DNA of 64,000 nt from an uncultured Porphyromonadaceae bacterium (lineage in GTDB: Bacteria > Bacteroidota > Bacteroidia > Bacteroidales > UBA11471). Shown here piece after piece: positions 24,140-31,190 of this stretch. Position numbers and translations under genes: made by a program. Numbering within the stretch: position 1 is the stretch's first letter; every line of letters begins with the position of its first letter. The stretch lies in assembly GCA_900542765.1 (NCBI GenBank), contig UQOX01000007.1, positions 1-64,000 of the forward strand, given 5' to 3'. Below the pieces are notes generated by a model that ran no database searches, was not told where the DNA came from, and saw only the letters and a list, made by a program, of their open reading frames with translations.

Positions 24140-26197
24140 TTATTTTTTGTGCAGTTCGGGGTAGCTGATGCGGGTGTGATACATCGTTTTGAGTTTCTCG
24201 ATGAAAGCCTTCTTTATGTCGCAGATGTCACGGAAACTGATGGGGCTGTTATTGAGCAGACCGTCGGTGATTTGATTGTCGATAATGGCGTTGACCAGTT
24301 TTGAAATATTTTCTTCATTGTATTCCTTTAAACTGCGCGAAGCTGCTTCTACGGCATCGGCCATCATCAGTATGGCCTGTTCCTTGGTGAAGGGATTGGG
24401 CCCCGGGTATGTAAACAATTCTTCGTTAACCTCCTCGCCGGGGTGCTCGTTCACATAGGAATTGTAGAAATATTTGGCTTTGCTGCGGCCGTGGTGGGTC
24501 TTGATGAAGTCGGTGATGGTTTGAGGCAGGTTCAGCTTTTCGGCAATTTTCACGCCGTCTTTCACATGGTTGATGACAATCTGCGCACTCTCTTCATAGG
24601 GCAGGCTGTTGTGCGGATTCACGCCGTTTTGGTTTTCGGTGAAGAAGGCCGGATTGGCCATTTTCCCGATGTCGTGATAAAGTGCTCCGGTGCGTACGAG
24701 TTGGGCTTGTGCCCCGATGCAGTCGGCCGCTTCGGTGGCGAGGTTCGATACCTGCATCGAGTGCTGGAAGGTACCGGGGCAGGTCTCGGAGAGTTGCCGG
24801 AATATCGGCAGGTTGATGTCGGAAAGCTCGACCAGCGTTACGGTCGAGACAAAACCGAAGACCTTTTCGAGCAGATAGATGAGCAGATAGGTAAAGAACA
24901 ACAATCCGCAGTTGATACCCAAATAGAAGAACAGTTGGGGGTCGAGTTTGGTCCAGTCTTCAAAAATCAGGGTATAGCCCGTGTAGGTGAAGCAGTAGGT
25001 GAGGAATATGAGAATGACACAACGCAACAGTTGGGAACGTCTCACCAACTCCTTCATGTTGTTGATGGCTGTCACCGTCACGGCCATTTGCAGGAAAATG
25101 AATTCGAGCGGGTAGGGGACGGCAAAGGCGCACAGCAGAATCGAGATGAGACTCGAAATCAGCGCAATCGATTTTTTCAGGAAGACGACGATGGTGATGG
25201 GGAGTATGGCAAACGGCACCAAATACATGCCCGACGTCGTGAACATGCCGCACAAGAGGTAGCAGATGACCGTCGTTCCGGTAATCATGATCATGACAAA
25301 GGCGAGTTTCTTCGGGTCATTGAAGGTGCGCGGGTAGAATATGGCCAGATAACGGTAGAGGAATATCAGCAGGCAGATGATGACAATGCCCTGTCCCAGC
25401 ATGATGATCATGTCTTGTTGTTGGGTGCGCGTGTTGTTGCGCTGGTTCATTGTCTCGAACGATTTGAGGATAAGGTAGGTATGGGGGGTGACGATGTCGC
25501 CGCGGTTGATGATTTTCTCCCCTTTTTGTACCATGCCTATCGAGGAGGGAATGCGTTGCAGCAGTTCAAATCGTGCATTTTGCGATTTGAGGCTGTCGTA
25601 GGTGAGATTTTCGGTGAGGTAATTGTTCAGGTTGCACGAGTTCAGTATGTTTTGCTGTTGGGCGGTCGCATGGGCCATGATATATTCGTAGGCCGACCGC
25701 AACGAGAGCAGTTGCGACACCTCACTCTCCCCTTTCACGGTGTTGCGGCTGACGATGCGTATGCCTGGCGTTTCGTTGTGTATCAGCATGTTGTAGGTAT
25801 CGGTGTCGATGATGCCTTTTTTATACACTTCCGACAGCGCTCCCAGTACATAGCGATAGGCGTCGGCCGACTCGGCATTTTGGAGCATGTCCTGGTGTTC
25901 GCGCTTGAAGTTGTTTATCTGTTCGGTTCCCACACGGGGTTCTTCGGTGAAGAACGGACGCAGGGTCTTGATGACGCTGTCTTGTTCGTGTTTCAGTTGC
26001 TCTTCGCTTTTGTAAATGGGAAAGTCGAAAGAGGCTGTCAACAGCCCGTATTTCCAAGGCTTCCCTTCCTGAAAAACATACTCCGATTTCTCTTCTCTGG
26101 GAAAGAAATAGAGAATGAGTGCGATGGTGCCGACAAAATAGGCTGCTTGCAGCAACCCGACGCGGCTCATGAAGATGTGTCGTAAAGCTTTTTTCAT
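24140..26197 (-). CDS. pgpH: 7TM-HD phosphodiesterase (PgpH-like, probably c-di-AMP)
   Basis: A 685-residue membrane protein. Order: N-terminal helix (GLLQAAYFVGTIALILYFF), a long extracytoplasmic 7TMR-HDED-type domain (about 45-270), a seven-helix membrane block (about 275-470) and a cytoplasmic HD domain with metal-binding His508-Asp509 (LYHDIGKMANPAFF), NHVKDGVKIAEKLNLP and HHGRSKAKYFY. Homologues (PgpH/YqfF) hydrolyse c-di-AMP; the Bacteroidota branch is assigned by analogy. The ATG at 26197 is chosen since the N-terminus from there (MKKALRHIF) leads directly into the first helix; the longer frame adds 20 Ala/Arg-rich residues. Divergent from the MFS gene. No close -7 match was found upstream. 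Confidence 0.88.
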   Translation of the reverse strand: MKKALRHIFMSRVGLLQAAYFVGTIALILYFFPREEKSEYVFQEGKPWKYGLLTASFDFPIYKSEEQLKHEQDSVIKTLRPFFTEEPRVGTEQINNFKREHQDMLQNAESADAYRYVLGALSEVYKKGIIDTDTYNMLIHNETPGIRIVSRNTVKGESEVSQLLSLRSAYEYIMAHATAQQQNILNSCNLNNYLTENLTYDSLKSQNARFELLQRIPSSIGMVQKGEKIINRGDIVTPHTYLILKSFETMNQRNNTRTQQQDMIIMLGQGIVIICLLIFLYRYLAIFYPRTFNDPKKLAFVMIMITGTTVICYLLCGMFTTSGMYLVPFAILPITIVVFLKKSIALISSLISILLCAFAVPYPLEFIFLQMAVTVTAINNMKELVRRSQLLRCVILIFLTYCFTYTGYTLIFEDWTKLDPQLFFYLGINCGLLFFTYLLIYLLEKVFGFVSTVTLVELSDINLPIFRQLSETCPGTFQHSMQVSNLATEAADCIGAQAQLVRTGALYHDIGKMANPAFFTENQNGVNPHNSLPYEESAQIVINHVKDGVKIAEKLNLPQTITDFIKTHHGRSKAKYFYNSYVNEHPGEEVNEELFTYPGPNPFTKEQAILMMADAVEAASRSLKEYNEENISKLVNAIIDNQITDGLLNNSPISFRDICDIKKAFIEKLKTMYHTRISYPELHKK

Positions 26198-26415
26198 TGT
26201 GATGACCGAATTACACCTTTTTCTGAATGGCCTTGCGGTCGGGGCCGCAGGAGCCAAAACGGTTGCAATTTATAGAAAATATTTCATATCGCAAAAGGAG
26301 TGCGGAGGCTTTCGGTACTTCTGTTTTTTCCCTGTGCGTTTACAGAAATCGAAAAGGAATCGCTGCCTTTTGTGTAAAAATGACGAAATCTCTTATCGGG
26401 CTGCGGAATTATGGC

Positions 26416-26423
26416 TACTTTTG
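26416..26423 (+). promoter_or_regulatory. -7 element upstream of the MFS transporter
   Basis: TACTTTTG matches TAnnTTTG and lies 20 bases before the ATG at 26444; no clear -33 box. It argues against the in-frame ATG at 26411. Confidence 0.5.
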
Positions 26424-26443
26424 CAGCTGTATTTTGTGACACT

Positions 26444-27832
26444 ATGGAAACCAAAGGCGAAATTGTCGGCGATTTGAATTGGGACGGATTGCATCGCCCA
26501 CGCATCTATTATGCCATGATTGCCACCTTTGCCGGCCTTTTCCTGGCGGTTATCGACGGGACCATCTGCAATGTGGCGCTGCCCAGTATTTCCGACGATT
26601 TGCAGGTCTCCTCGTCCGATTCCATTTGGATTATCAATGCCTTCCAGCTGGTCATTATGATGACGCTTTTGCCCTTTTCCTCGCTGGGAGAGCTCTTTGG
26701 CTATAAGTGCATTTATCTGTGGGGCGTGGCAGTTTTCACGGTCGGTTCGTTGTTCTGTGCCCTTACCACCACCTTACCGCTGCTGGTGGTGGCTCGCCTC
26801 TTCCAGGGTGTCGGCGCCGCCATGATTATGAGCGTGAATACCTCACTGGTGCGTATCATATATCCCAAGCGCCATTTGGGAAAAGGGGTGGGGCTCAACG
26901 CCACGGTCGTGGCTATTGCTTCGGTGGCGGGGCCTACCTTGGCTGCCGCGATTCTTTCGGTGGCCTCCTGGCCGTGGCTCTTCGCCATCAATGTGCCGGT
27001 GGGGTTGGTGACCTTTTATTTGGGACGGAAATACCTGCCGGGAAATCCTACGCGGGTGGTAGGTCGCCGCTTCAAGTGGAAAGAGGCTCTTTTCAATGCC
27101 TTGACCTTTGGCTTGCTTATCGGCTGCATCGAGGCTTATTCGCACGATGCGCCTCTCTCTGCGATTCTGTCGGGAGGATTGCTTTTGCTTTTTGTCGGCA
27201 TTGTGTATGTGCGCATGCAACTGCACGACAGCTATCCGATGCTACCCTTTGACCTGTTGAAGATTCCTGCCTTTTCGCTCTCGGTCATAACCAGCATATT
27301 GTCGTTTACCTCGCAGATGTTGGCCATGATTGCCATGCCCTTTATGTTGGCCGATACGTTCCACTACGAGGCCGTAGGCACCGGTTTGCTCATGACTTCC
27401 TGGCCCCTTGTGATTGTGTTTGTCGCACCGTTGGCCGGTTGGCTGGTGGGGCGGGTGCACCCCGGCATATTGGGCGGCGTGGGGCTCACGGTGATGAGCA
27501 TCGGTTGTTTTTCGTTGGCTTTTGTCCCGGTCGATACGACCCATTTCGGGCTGGCGTGGCGGTTGATGCTTTGCGGTATGGGTTTCGGTTTCTTCCAGTC
27601 GCCCAACAATCACATGTTGCTCAGCTCTGCACCGACCTACCGCACGGGAAGTGCCAGCGGCATGCTGGCGACGGCCCGTCTGCTCGGCCAGACGACCGGC
27701 GCGGCATTGGTGGCGCTCTTGTTCCACATCTTCGGCGACACGGCTCCTCACGATGCCATGCTCTTGGCCGGTGTGCTCACGTTGTGCGGTGCCATCTCTT
27801 CGGTGTCGCGCCTCAAACTTTCCCGTCCATAG
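26444..27832 (+). CDS. MFS transporter, DHA2 (EmrB/QacA-like) drug:H+ antiporter type
   Basis: A 462-residue inner-membrane protein with about 14 hydrophobic segments, the number typical of the DHA2 family. Motifs: FLAVIDGTICNVALPSI in the first helix (the D-x-T-I-x-N-V-A-L-P signature of 14-TM exporters), GELFGYKCIYLWG (motif A, unusually with Tyr and Lys in place of the common DRxGRR), ARLFQGVGAAMIM and GLNATVVAIASVAGPTLAA (motif C region). Substrate is unknown; multidrug or metabolite export is the family expectation. The start at 26444 follows the -7 box and leaves a cytoplasmic N-terminus of about 20 residues. Transcribed alone, divergently from the 7TM-HD gene. Confidence 0.9.
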   Translation: METKGEIVGDLNWDGLHRPRIYYAMIATFAGLFLAVIDGTICNVALPSISDDLQVSSSDSIWIINAFQLVIMMTLLPFSSLGELFGYKCIYLWGVAVFTVGSLFCALTTTLPLLVVARLFQGVGAAMIMSVNTSLVRIIYPKRHLGKGVGLNATVVAIASVAGPTLAAAILSVASWPWLFAINVPVGLVTFYLGRKYLPGNPTRVVGRRFKWKEALFNALTFGLLIGCIEAYSHDAPLSAILSGGLLLLFVGIVYVRMQLHDSYPMLPFDLLKIPAFSLSVITSILSFTSQMLAMIAMPFMLADTFHYEAVGTGLLMTSWPLVIVFVAPLAGWLVGRVHPGILGGVGLTVMSIGCFSLAFVPVDTTHFGLAWRLMLCGMGFGFFQSPNNHMLLSSAPTYRTGSASGMLATARLLGQTTGAALVALLFHIFGDTAPHDAMLLAGVLTLCGAISSVSRLKLSRP

Positions 27833-27860
27833 CCTTGCAGGCCATGAACAATAAATTATG

Positions 27861-27903
27861 ATGACATTCTTTCTGCCCGGGTATGGGTGGGCAATTATGT
27901 CAT
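27861..27903 (+). terminator. Possible terminator after the MFS gene
   Basis: ATGACAT (27861-27867) with ATGTCAT (27897-27903), and an inner GCCC/GGGC pair (27875-27878, 27889-27892), followed by TTCTTTG. An interrupted stem with a poor T run. Confidence 0.35.
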
Positions 27904-27920
27904 TTCTTTGTTACGAATGG

Positions 27921-27951
27921 TTTGATTTCACGAGCAGAATAGCTATCTTTG
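27921..27951 (+). promoter_or_regulatory. Bacteroides-type promoter for the GH78 gene
   Basis: TTTG (27921-27924), 19 bases, TATCTTTG (27944-27951): full consensus, about 60 bases before the ATG at 28015. Confidence 0.75.
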
Positions 27952-28014
27952 GTTTCGTGATACCAACAGTCGCTTGAACTGTTTTTTGTAAATACTGTCT
28001 GAAATTATTTTACC

Positions 28015-29790
28015 ATGAAAAAATTGGCTCTCGTTTTTTCTCTCCTGATATTGATGGGGGAAGCTGTTGCTCAGGCTCAATTGCCTCCTGTCGTGCAAGC
28101 TGCCGGTGCGTCGGTGCGTCCCGATGAACTCACACGGGTGTATATTACTCCGGTGCGTGTCGTGATGAAGTATGGGGGCCGTCATGGCGATTTGCTGCGT
28201 GGTGATTCACTCCTGTTGCGTCCTGGCAATGGTCAGCCCCAGTCGGGTCGAAAAAATTGTGCCGTGATGCGCTCCACCCCCGAAGAAAAACCTTTTTTGC
28301 TGCTCGACTTCGGTTGTGAGCTGCATGGTGGGTTGCACTTGGTCTTGGGAGGTTCGAGCCGGCGAGAACCGTCGAAGGTACGAATCCGTTTTGGAGAGTC
28401 GGTAGAGGAGGCCAACAGCGAAACCTGTAATTCCGAATGGAAGCGGGGATTCTCGACCGATGACCACGCCAAACGAGATTTCGTGATGGAGATTCCTCGT
28501 GACGGTTCGATCGAATTGGGTAATACCGGATTCCGTTTTGTCCGCATCGACTTGCTCGAAGAGGAGTCCACGATTTCACTCAAAGAAGTTTCGGCCATTT
28601 TGCGATATCGTGACATTCCCTATCTGGGTTCTTTCTCTTGCAGTGATGAACGGCTCAATCGCATTTGGGCAACCGGAGCTTATACCGTACATCTCAATAT
28701 GCAAGAGTTCTTATGGGACGGAATCAAAAGAGACCGCCTTGTGTGGTTGGGCGACATGCACCCCGAGATGACAACCATTACTCGGGTGTTTGGTGCGCAT
28801 GAGATTGTCCCGCGCAGCATCGATTTGGCATGTGAGCAATATCCGCTTCCCCGGTGGCTCAATAACATGAGTGCATACAGTATGTGGTATCTTGTTATCA
28901 TGCGTGATTGGTACCAGCAGACTGGTGATGTCGATTATGTGCGACGTCATGCCGATTACATAGCCGGTGTTGTGGCGCTGGTCGATAAAAAGGTCGATGA
29001 ACAGGGAAATGAGTCTTTGGCTTCATGGCGTTTCCTCGATTGGCCGTCGAGTCCCGATACTTTGGGTGTCGAGGCGGGCTATCGGGCATTGATTATTTGG
29101 GCCATGAACGACGCGTCGGAATTATTGACCCTGATAGGTAGGGACAGTGATGCTGCCTTGTGTCACGATATAGTTTCTCGCCTTGAAAAGAAGATACTGC
29201 CTCATAACCATTTAAAACAGGCTGCTGCGTTGATGGCTTTGGCCGGACTCCTCGACCCGGTGCAGGCCTGCAACGAGGTGGTGGCTGTCGGTGGGGCCGA
29301 GCGTTTTTCAACCTTTTACGGATATTATATGCTCGAAGCCTTGGCTAAGGCTCACATGTATGAGACGGCTCTCGACATTATTCGTGATTATTGGGGTGGA
29401 ATGCTCGACATGGGGGCTACGACGTTTTGGGAAGATTTCAATCTCGATTGGACGGTCGGTGCCGCCCCTATCGACAATCCCGTGCCTGAAGGCATGAAAG
29501 ATATTCATGGCGATTTTGGCGATTATTGTTATCCGGGGTTCCGTCACAGTTTATGCCATGGTTGGGCATCGGGCCCTACGGCATGGCTGAGCGACCATGT
29601 GTTGGGGGTGTCGATTGTCGACCCGGTAAAACGTTGGGTCAGAATCGAGCCTCATTTGGGAGACCTGTTGTGGGCAAAAGGTTCTTATCCTACACCGTGG
29701 GGCGTCATCGAGGTTTCACATGAACGCCTGGATAACGGGAAAATCAAATCTTCTGTGAAGCTGCCGCGGGGAGTACATAGGGTGAAATAG
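28015..29790 (+). CDS. Alpha-L-rhamnosidase-like glycoside hydrolase (GH78)
   Basis: A 591-residue secreted protein (signal KLALVFSLLILMGEAVAQAQ). A beta-sandwich region (about 90-195; RIRFGESVEEANSE, GFRFVRIDL) precedes an (alpha/alpha)6 barrel. The stretch EFLWDGIKRDRLVWLGDMHPE contains the acidic and aromatic residues at the active-site entry of GH78 enzymes, normally seen as DGP(K/R)RDRxxWxGD. Later TTFWEDFN, HSLCHGWASGPTAWL and the C-terminal beta segment (WVRIEPHLGDL) also fit. It would cleave terminal alpha-L-rhamnose. It is shorter than many GH78 proteins (700-1100 aa), lacking an extra N-terminal module. It stands alone, not in a SusC/SusD locus. Its exact linkage preference cannot be told. 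Confidence 0.85.
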   Translation: MKKLALVFSLLILMGEAVAQAQLPPVVQAAGASVRPDELTRVYITPVRVVMKYGGRHGDLLRGDSLLLRPGNGQPQSGRKNCAVMRSTPEEKPFLLLDFGCELHGGLHLVLGGSSRREPSKVRIRFGESVEEANSETCNSEWKRGFSTDDHAKRDFVMEIPRDGSIELGNTGFRFVRIDLLEEESTISLKEVSAILRYRDIPYLGSFSCSDERLNRIWATGAYTVHLNMQEFLWDGIKRDRLVWLGDMHPEMTTITRVFGAHEIVPRSIDLACEQYPLPRWLNNMSAYSMWYLVIMRDWYQQTGDVDYVRRHADYIAGVVALVDKKVDEQGNESLASWRFLDWPSSPDTLGVEAGYRALIIWAMNDASELLTLIGRDSDAALCHDIVSRLEKKILPHNHLKQAAALMALAGLLDPVQACNEVVAVGGAERFSTFYGYYMLEALAKAHMYETALDIIRDYWGGMLDMGATTFWEDFNLDWTVGAAPIDNPVPEGMKDIHGDFGDYCYPGFRHSLCHGWASGPTAWLSDHVLGVSIVDPVKRWVRIEPHLGDLLWAKGSYPTPWGVIEVSHERLDNGKIKSSVKLPRGVHRVK

Positions 29791-29796
29791 GTCTGC

Positions 29797-29859
29797 TCTT
29801 ACGGACCGCCGATTGCACGTCTTCGATTTTTTCAATCTGCGGTGCAACTCGATGTCGCG
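29797..29859 (-). pseudogene. Frameshifted remnant of an rsh 3' end
   Basis: On the minus strand this stretch repeats the last codons of rsh. Bases 29808-29830 equal 31207-31229 (23 of 23) and 29848-29859 equal 31251-31262 (12 of 12); the part between differs and lacks 4 bases, which breaks the frame. Just beyond the identical block, codons differ mostly at third positions and VQSAVRKS can be read against VQSAARKN of the intact gene, so the copy derives from a diverged coding allele. Its sequence now supplies the last residues and stop of the glycosyltransferase gene. It forms the far end of a direct repeat of about 1.4 kb spacing. Confidence 0.75.
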
Positions 29860-31124
29860 CTTAAAACATTCGGCTCGCACGGTTTGGTGTCGTGCTGGCA
29901 TATTTTCCCCTTTTGGAGAAGGTAAAGACCTATTGCGGCATATAAAATAATTATCGGCATGAACGGATAGTGGTAACGCATTCCTCCGTACATAATCATG
30001 TGTAAAATACACCCTTCCACGAGTGGTATCAAGAAAATGCCCTTGTATCCCCAAATTTGTTTGCCTAATTTGAGAATGCCGATGCAGAAAAATAGTAGAA
30101 TGACGTAATAGGTTAAGGAGTTTACTAAAACCGAAATAATGTGGGCCGTTTCGCTGTTATTGTGCTTTTCGTTAGATAGTAGTAAGTGCGAGTAGCTATC
30201 TGCCCACCATAGACGGACCATTTTTACGGGCGCATATAAGATATATTTCCTTGGATTTTCTTTAATCCACTCTATGCTTCTTGATTTCCAAATAGAATCT
30301 TTCTGGAAAACATCATATGTCGTAGAGTTTTCGATGTATCCAATATTCCCTTCTTGAAAGACTTTATCGGTGTATGAGCCATTTAGGTCGTCATTGGCTC
30401 CAATAATCAGGTTTATACCTCCTGTGGTTGATGATATATGAGTCGTTCCGTTTATTGTGTAGCTGAAAGTAAGTAACAACAGAGTCATTAATATAATACC
30501 GCTGAAATAGCTGACATAATATTTCCAGTTGAATTTATGGTACAGAACATAAAAAAATATTGGTAGGAGGTATAATACAGCAAATGGCCTTACATAGTTG
30601 GCATATGTTATAAGCATACCCGACAAGATGAGTAAAAGATGATTTTTTTTTATTAGAGTGATGGAGCACATCATAAATGTCATAAAAAATAAATCACTTG
30701 TTGTTACCGCAACGATTGAAATGTTACTCAGTAGTATACAATAAAAAATAGTAAAGTAGTATGCTACTGTTTGGTTACAAATTTTTTTACAAATTTGATA
30801 TAGAGCAAAGAGTTGCAATATGTTTAGAAATAAATTGATAATCGGGACAAACGTAAAAGATCCAAATATGTGCAAGCAGGCGATGAGAAAGTTAATGTAT
30901 CCAGCATAACAGATATATGGTTCGGAATAAAATTGTTCAGTCTTAGGATACCAGTTTCCACTATTATAGCAATCCAAAGCCCATTTTTGATAATTATAGG
31001 CATCGCTATATTGAGGAGCACCCCAATATATGCATATGTAAAAAATTTGGAAAATTATCCATAATCCGACAATAATGGCTGTTACCAAAGGTAAATGGAT
31101 ATGTTTTTGTAAACGATCGGTCAT
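29832..31124 (-). CDS. AT-rich membrane glycosyltransferase-like protein (GT39/ArnT-like)
   Basis: A 430-residue polytopic membrane protein with about ten hydrophobic segments. The first luminal loop has APQYSDAYNYQKWA, resembling the acidic first-loop motif of GT-C polyprenyl-phosphate-sugar transferases (GT39/83, PMT/ArnT type); later loops include the aromatic-rich KMVRLWWADSYSH and a C-terminal GGMRYHYPFMPIIILYAAIG. It would transfer a lipid-linked sugar outside the inner membrane; donor and acceptor are unknown. Base composition is far more AT-rich than both neighbours and codon use differs (ATA, TTA, AAA common), a sign of transfer. The stop and about the last dozen residues are encoded in a remnant of an rsh 3' end. 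The gene begins 66 bp after the rsh stop on the same strand and may be read from the pfkA-rsh transcript. Confidence 0.75.
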   Translation of the reverse strand: MTDRLQKHIHLPLVTAIIVGLWIIFQIFYICIYWGAPQYSDAYNYQKWALDCYNSGNWYPKTEQFYSEPYICYAGYINFLIACLHIFGSFTFVPIINLFLNILQLFALYQICKKICNQTVAYYFTIFYCILLSNISIVAVTTSDLFFMTFMMCSITLIKKNHLLLILSGMLITYANYVRPFAVLYLLPIFFYVLYHKFNWKYYVSYFSGIILMTLLLLTFSYTINGTTHISSTTGGINLIIGANDDLNGSYTDKVFQEGNIGYIENSTTYDVFQKDSIWKSRSIEWIKENPRKYILYAPVKMVRLWWADSYSHLLLSNEKHNNSETAHIISVLVNSLTYYVILLFFCIGILKLGKQIWGYKGIFLIPLVEGCILHMIMYGGMRYHYPFMPIIILYAAIGLYLLQKGKICQHDTKPCEPNVLSATSSCTAD

Positions 31125-31190
31125 GGGATAAAATTAAATTGAGAGCATGAAGAATGCTTTATTTCCCTTTGAGGTTTATAAGAATATTTT

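Noticed and set aside
24095-24141. Run of ten C with a nearby GTGA-TG-TCAC palindrome, considered as a terminator of the 7TM-HD gene
   Set aside because: No T run follows on the minus strand and the pairing is imperfect; the poly-C may be a slippage-prone tract but it is intergenic.
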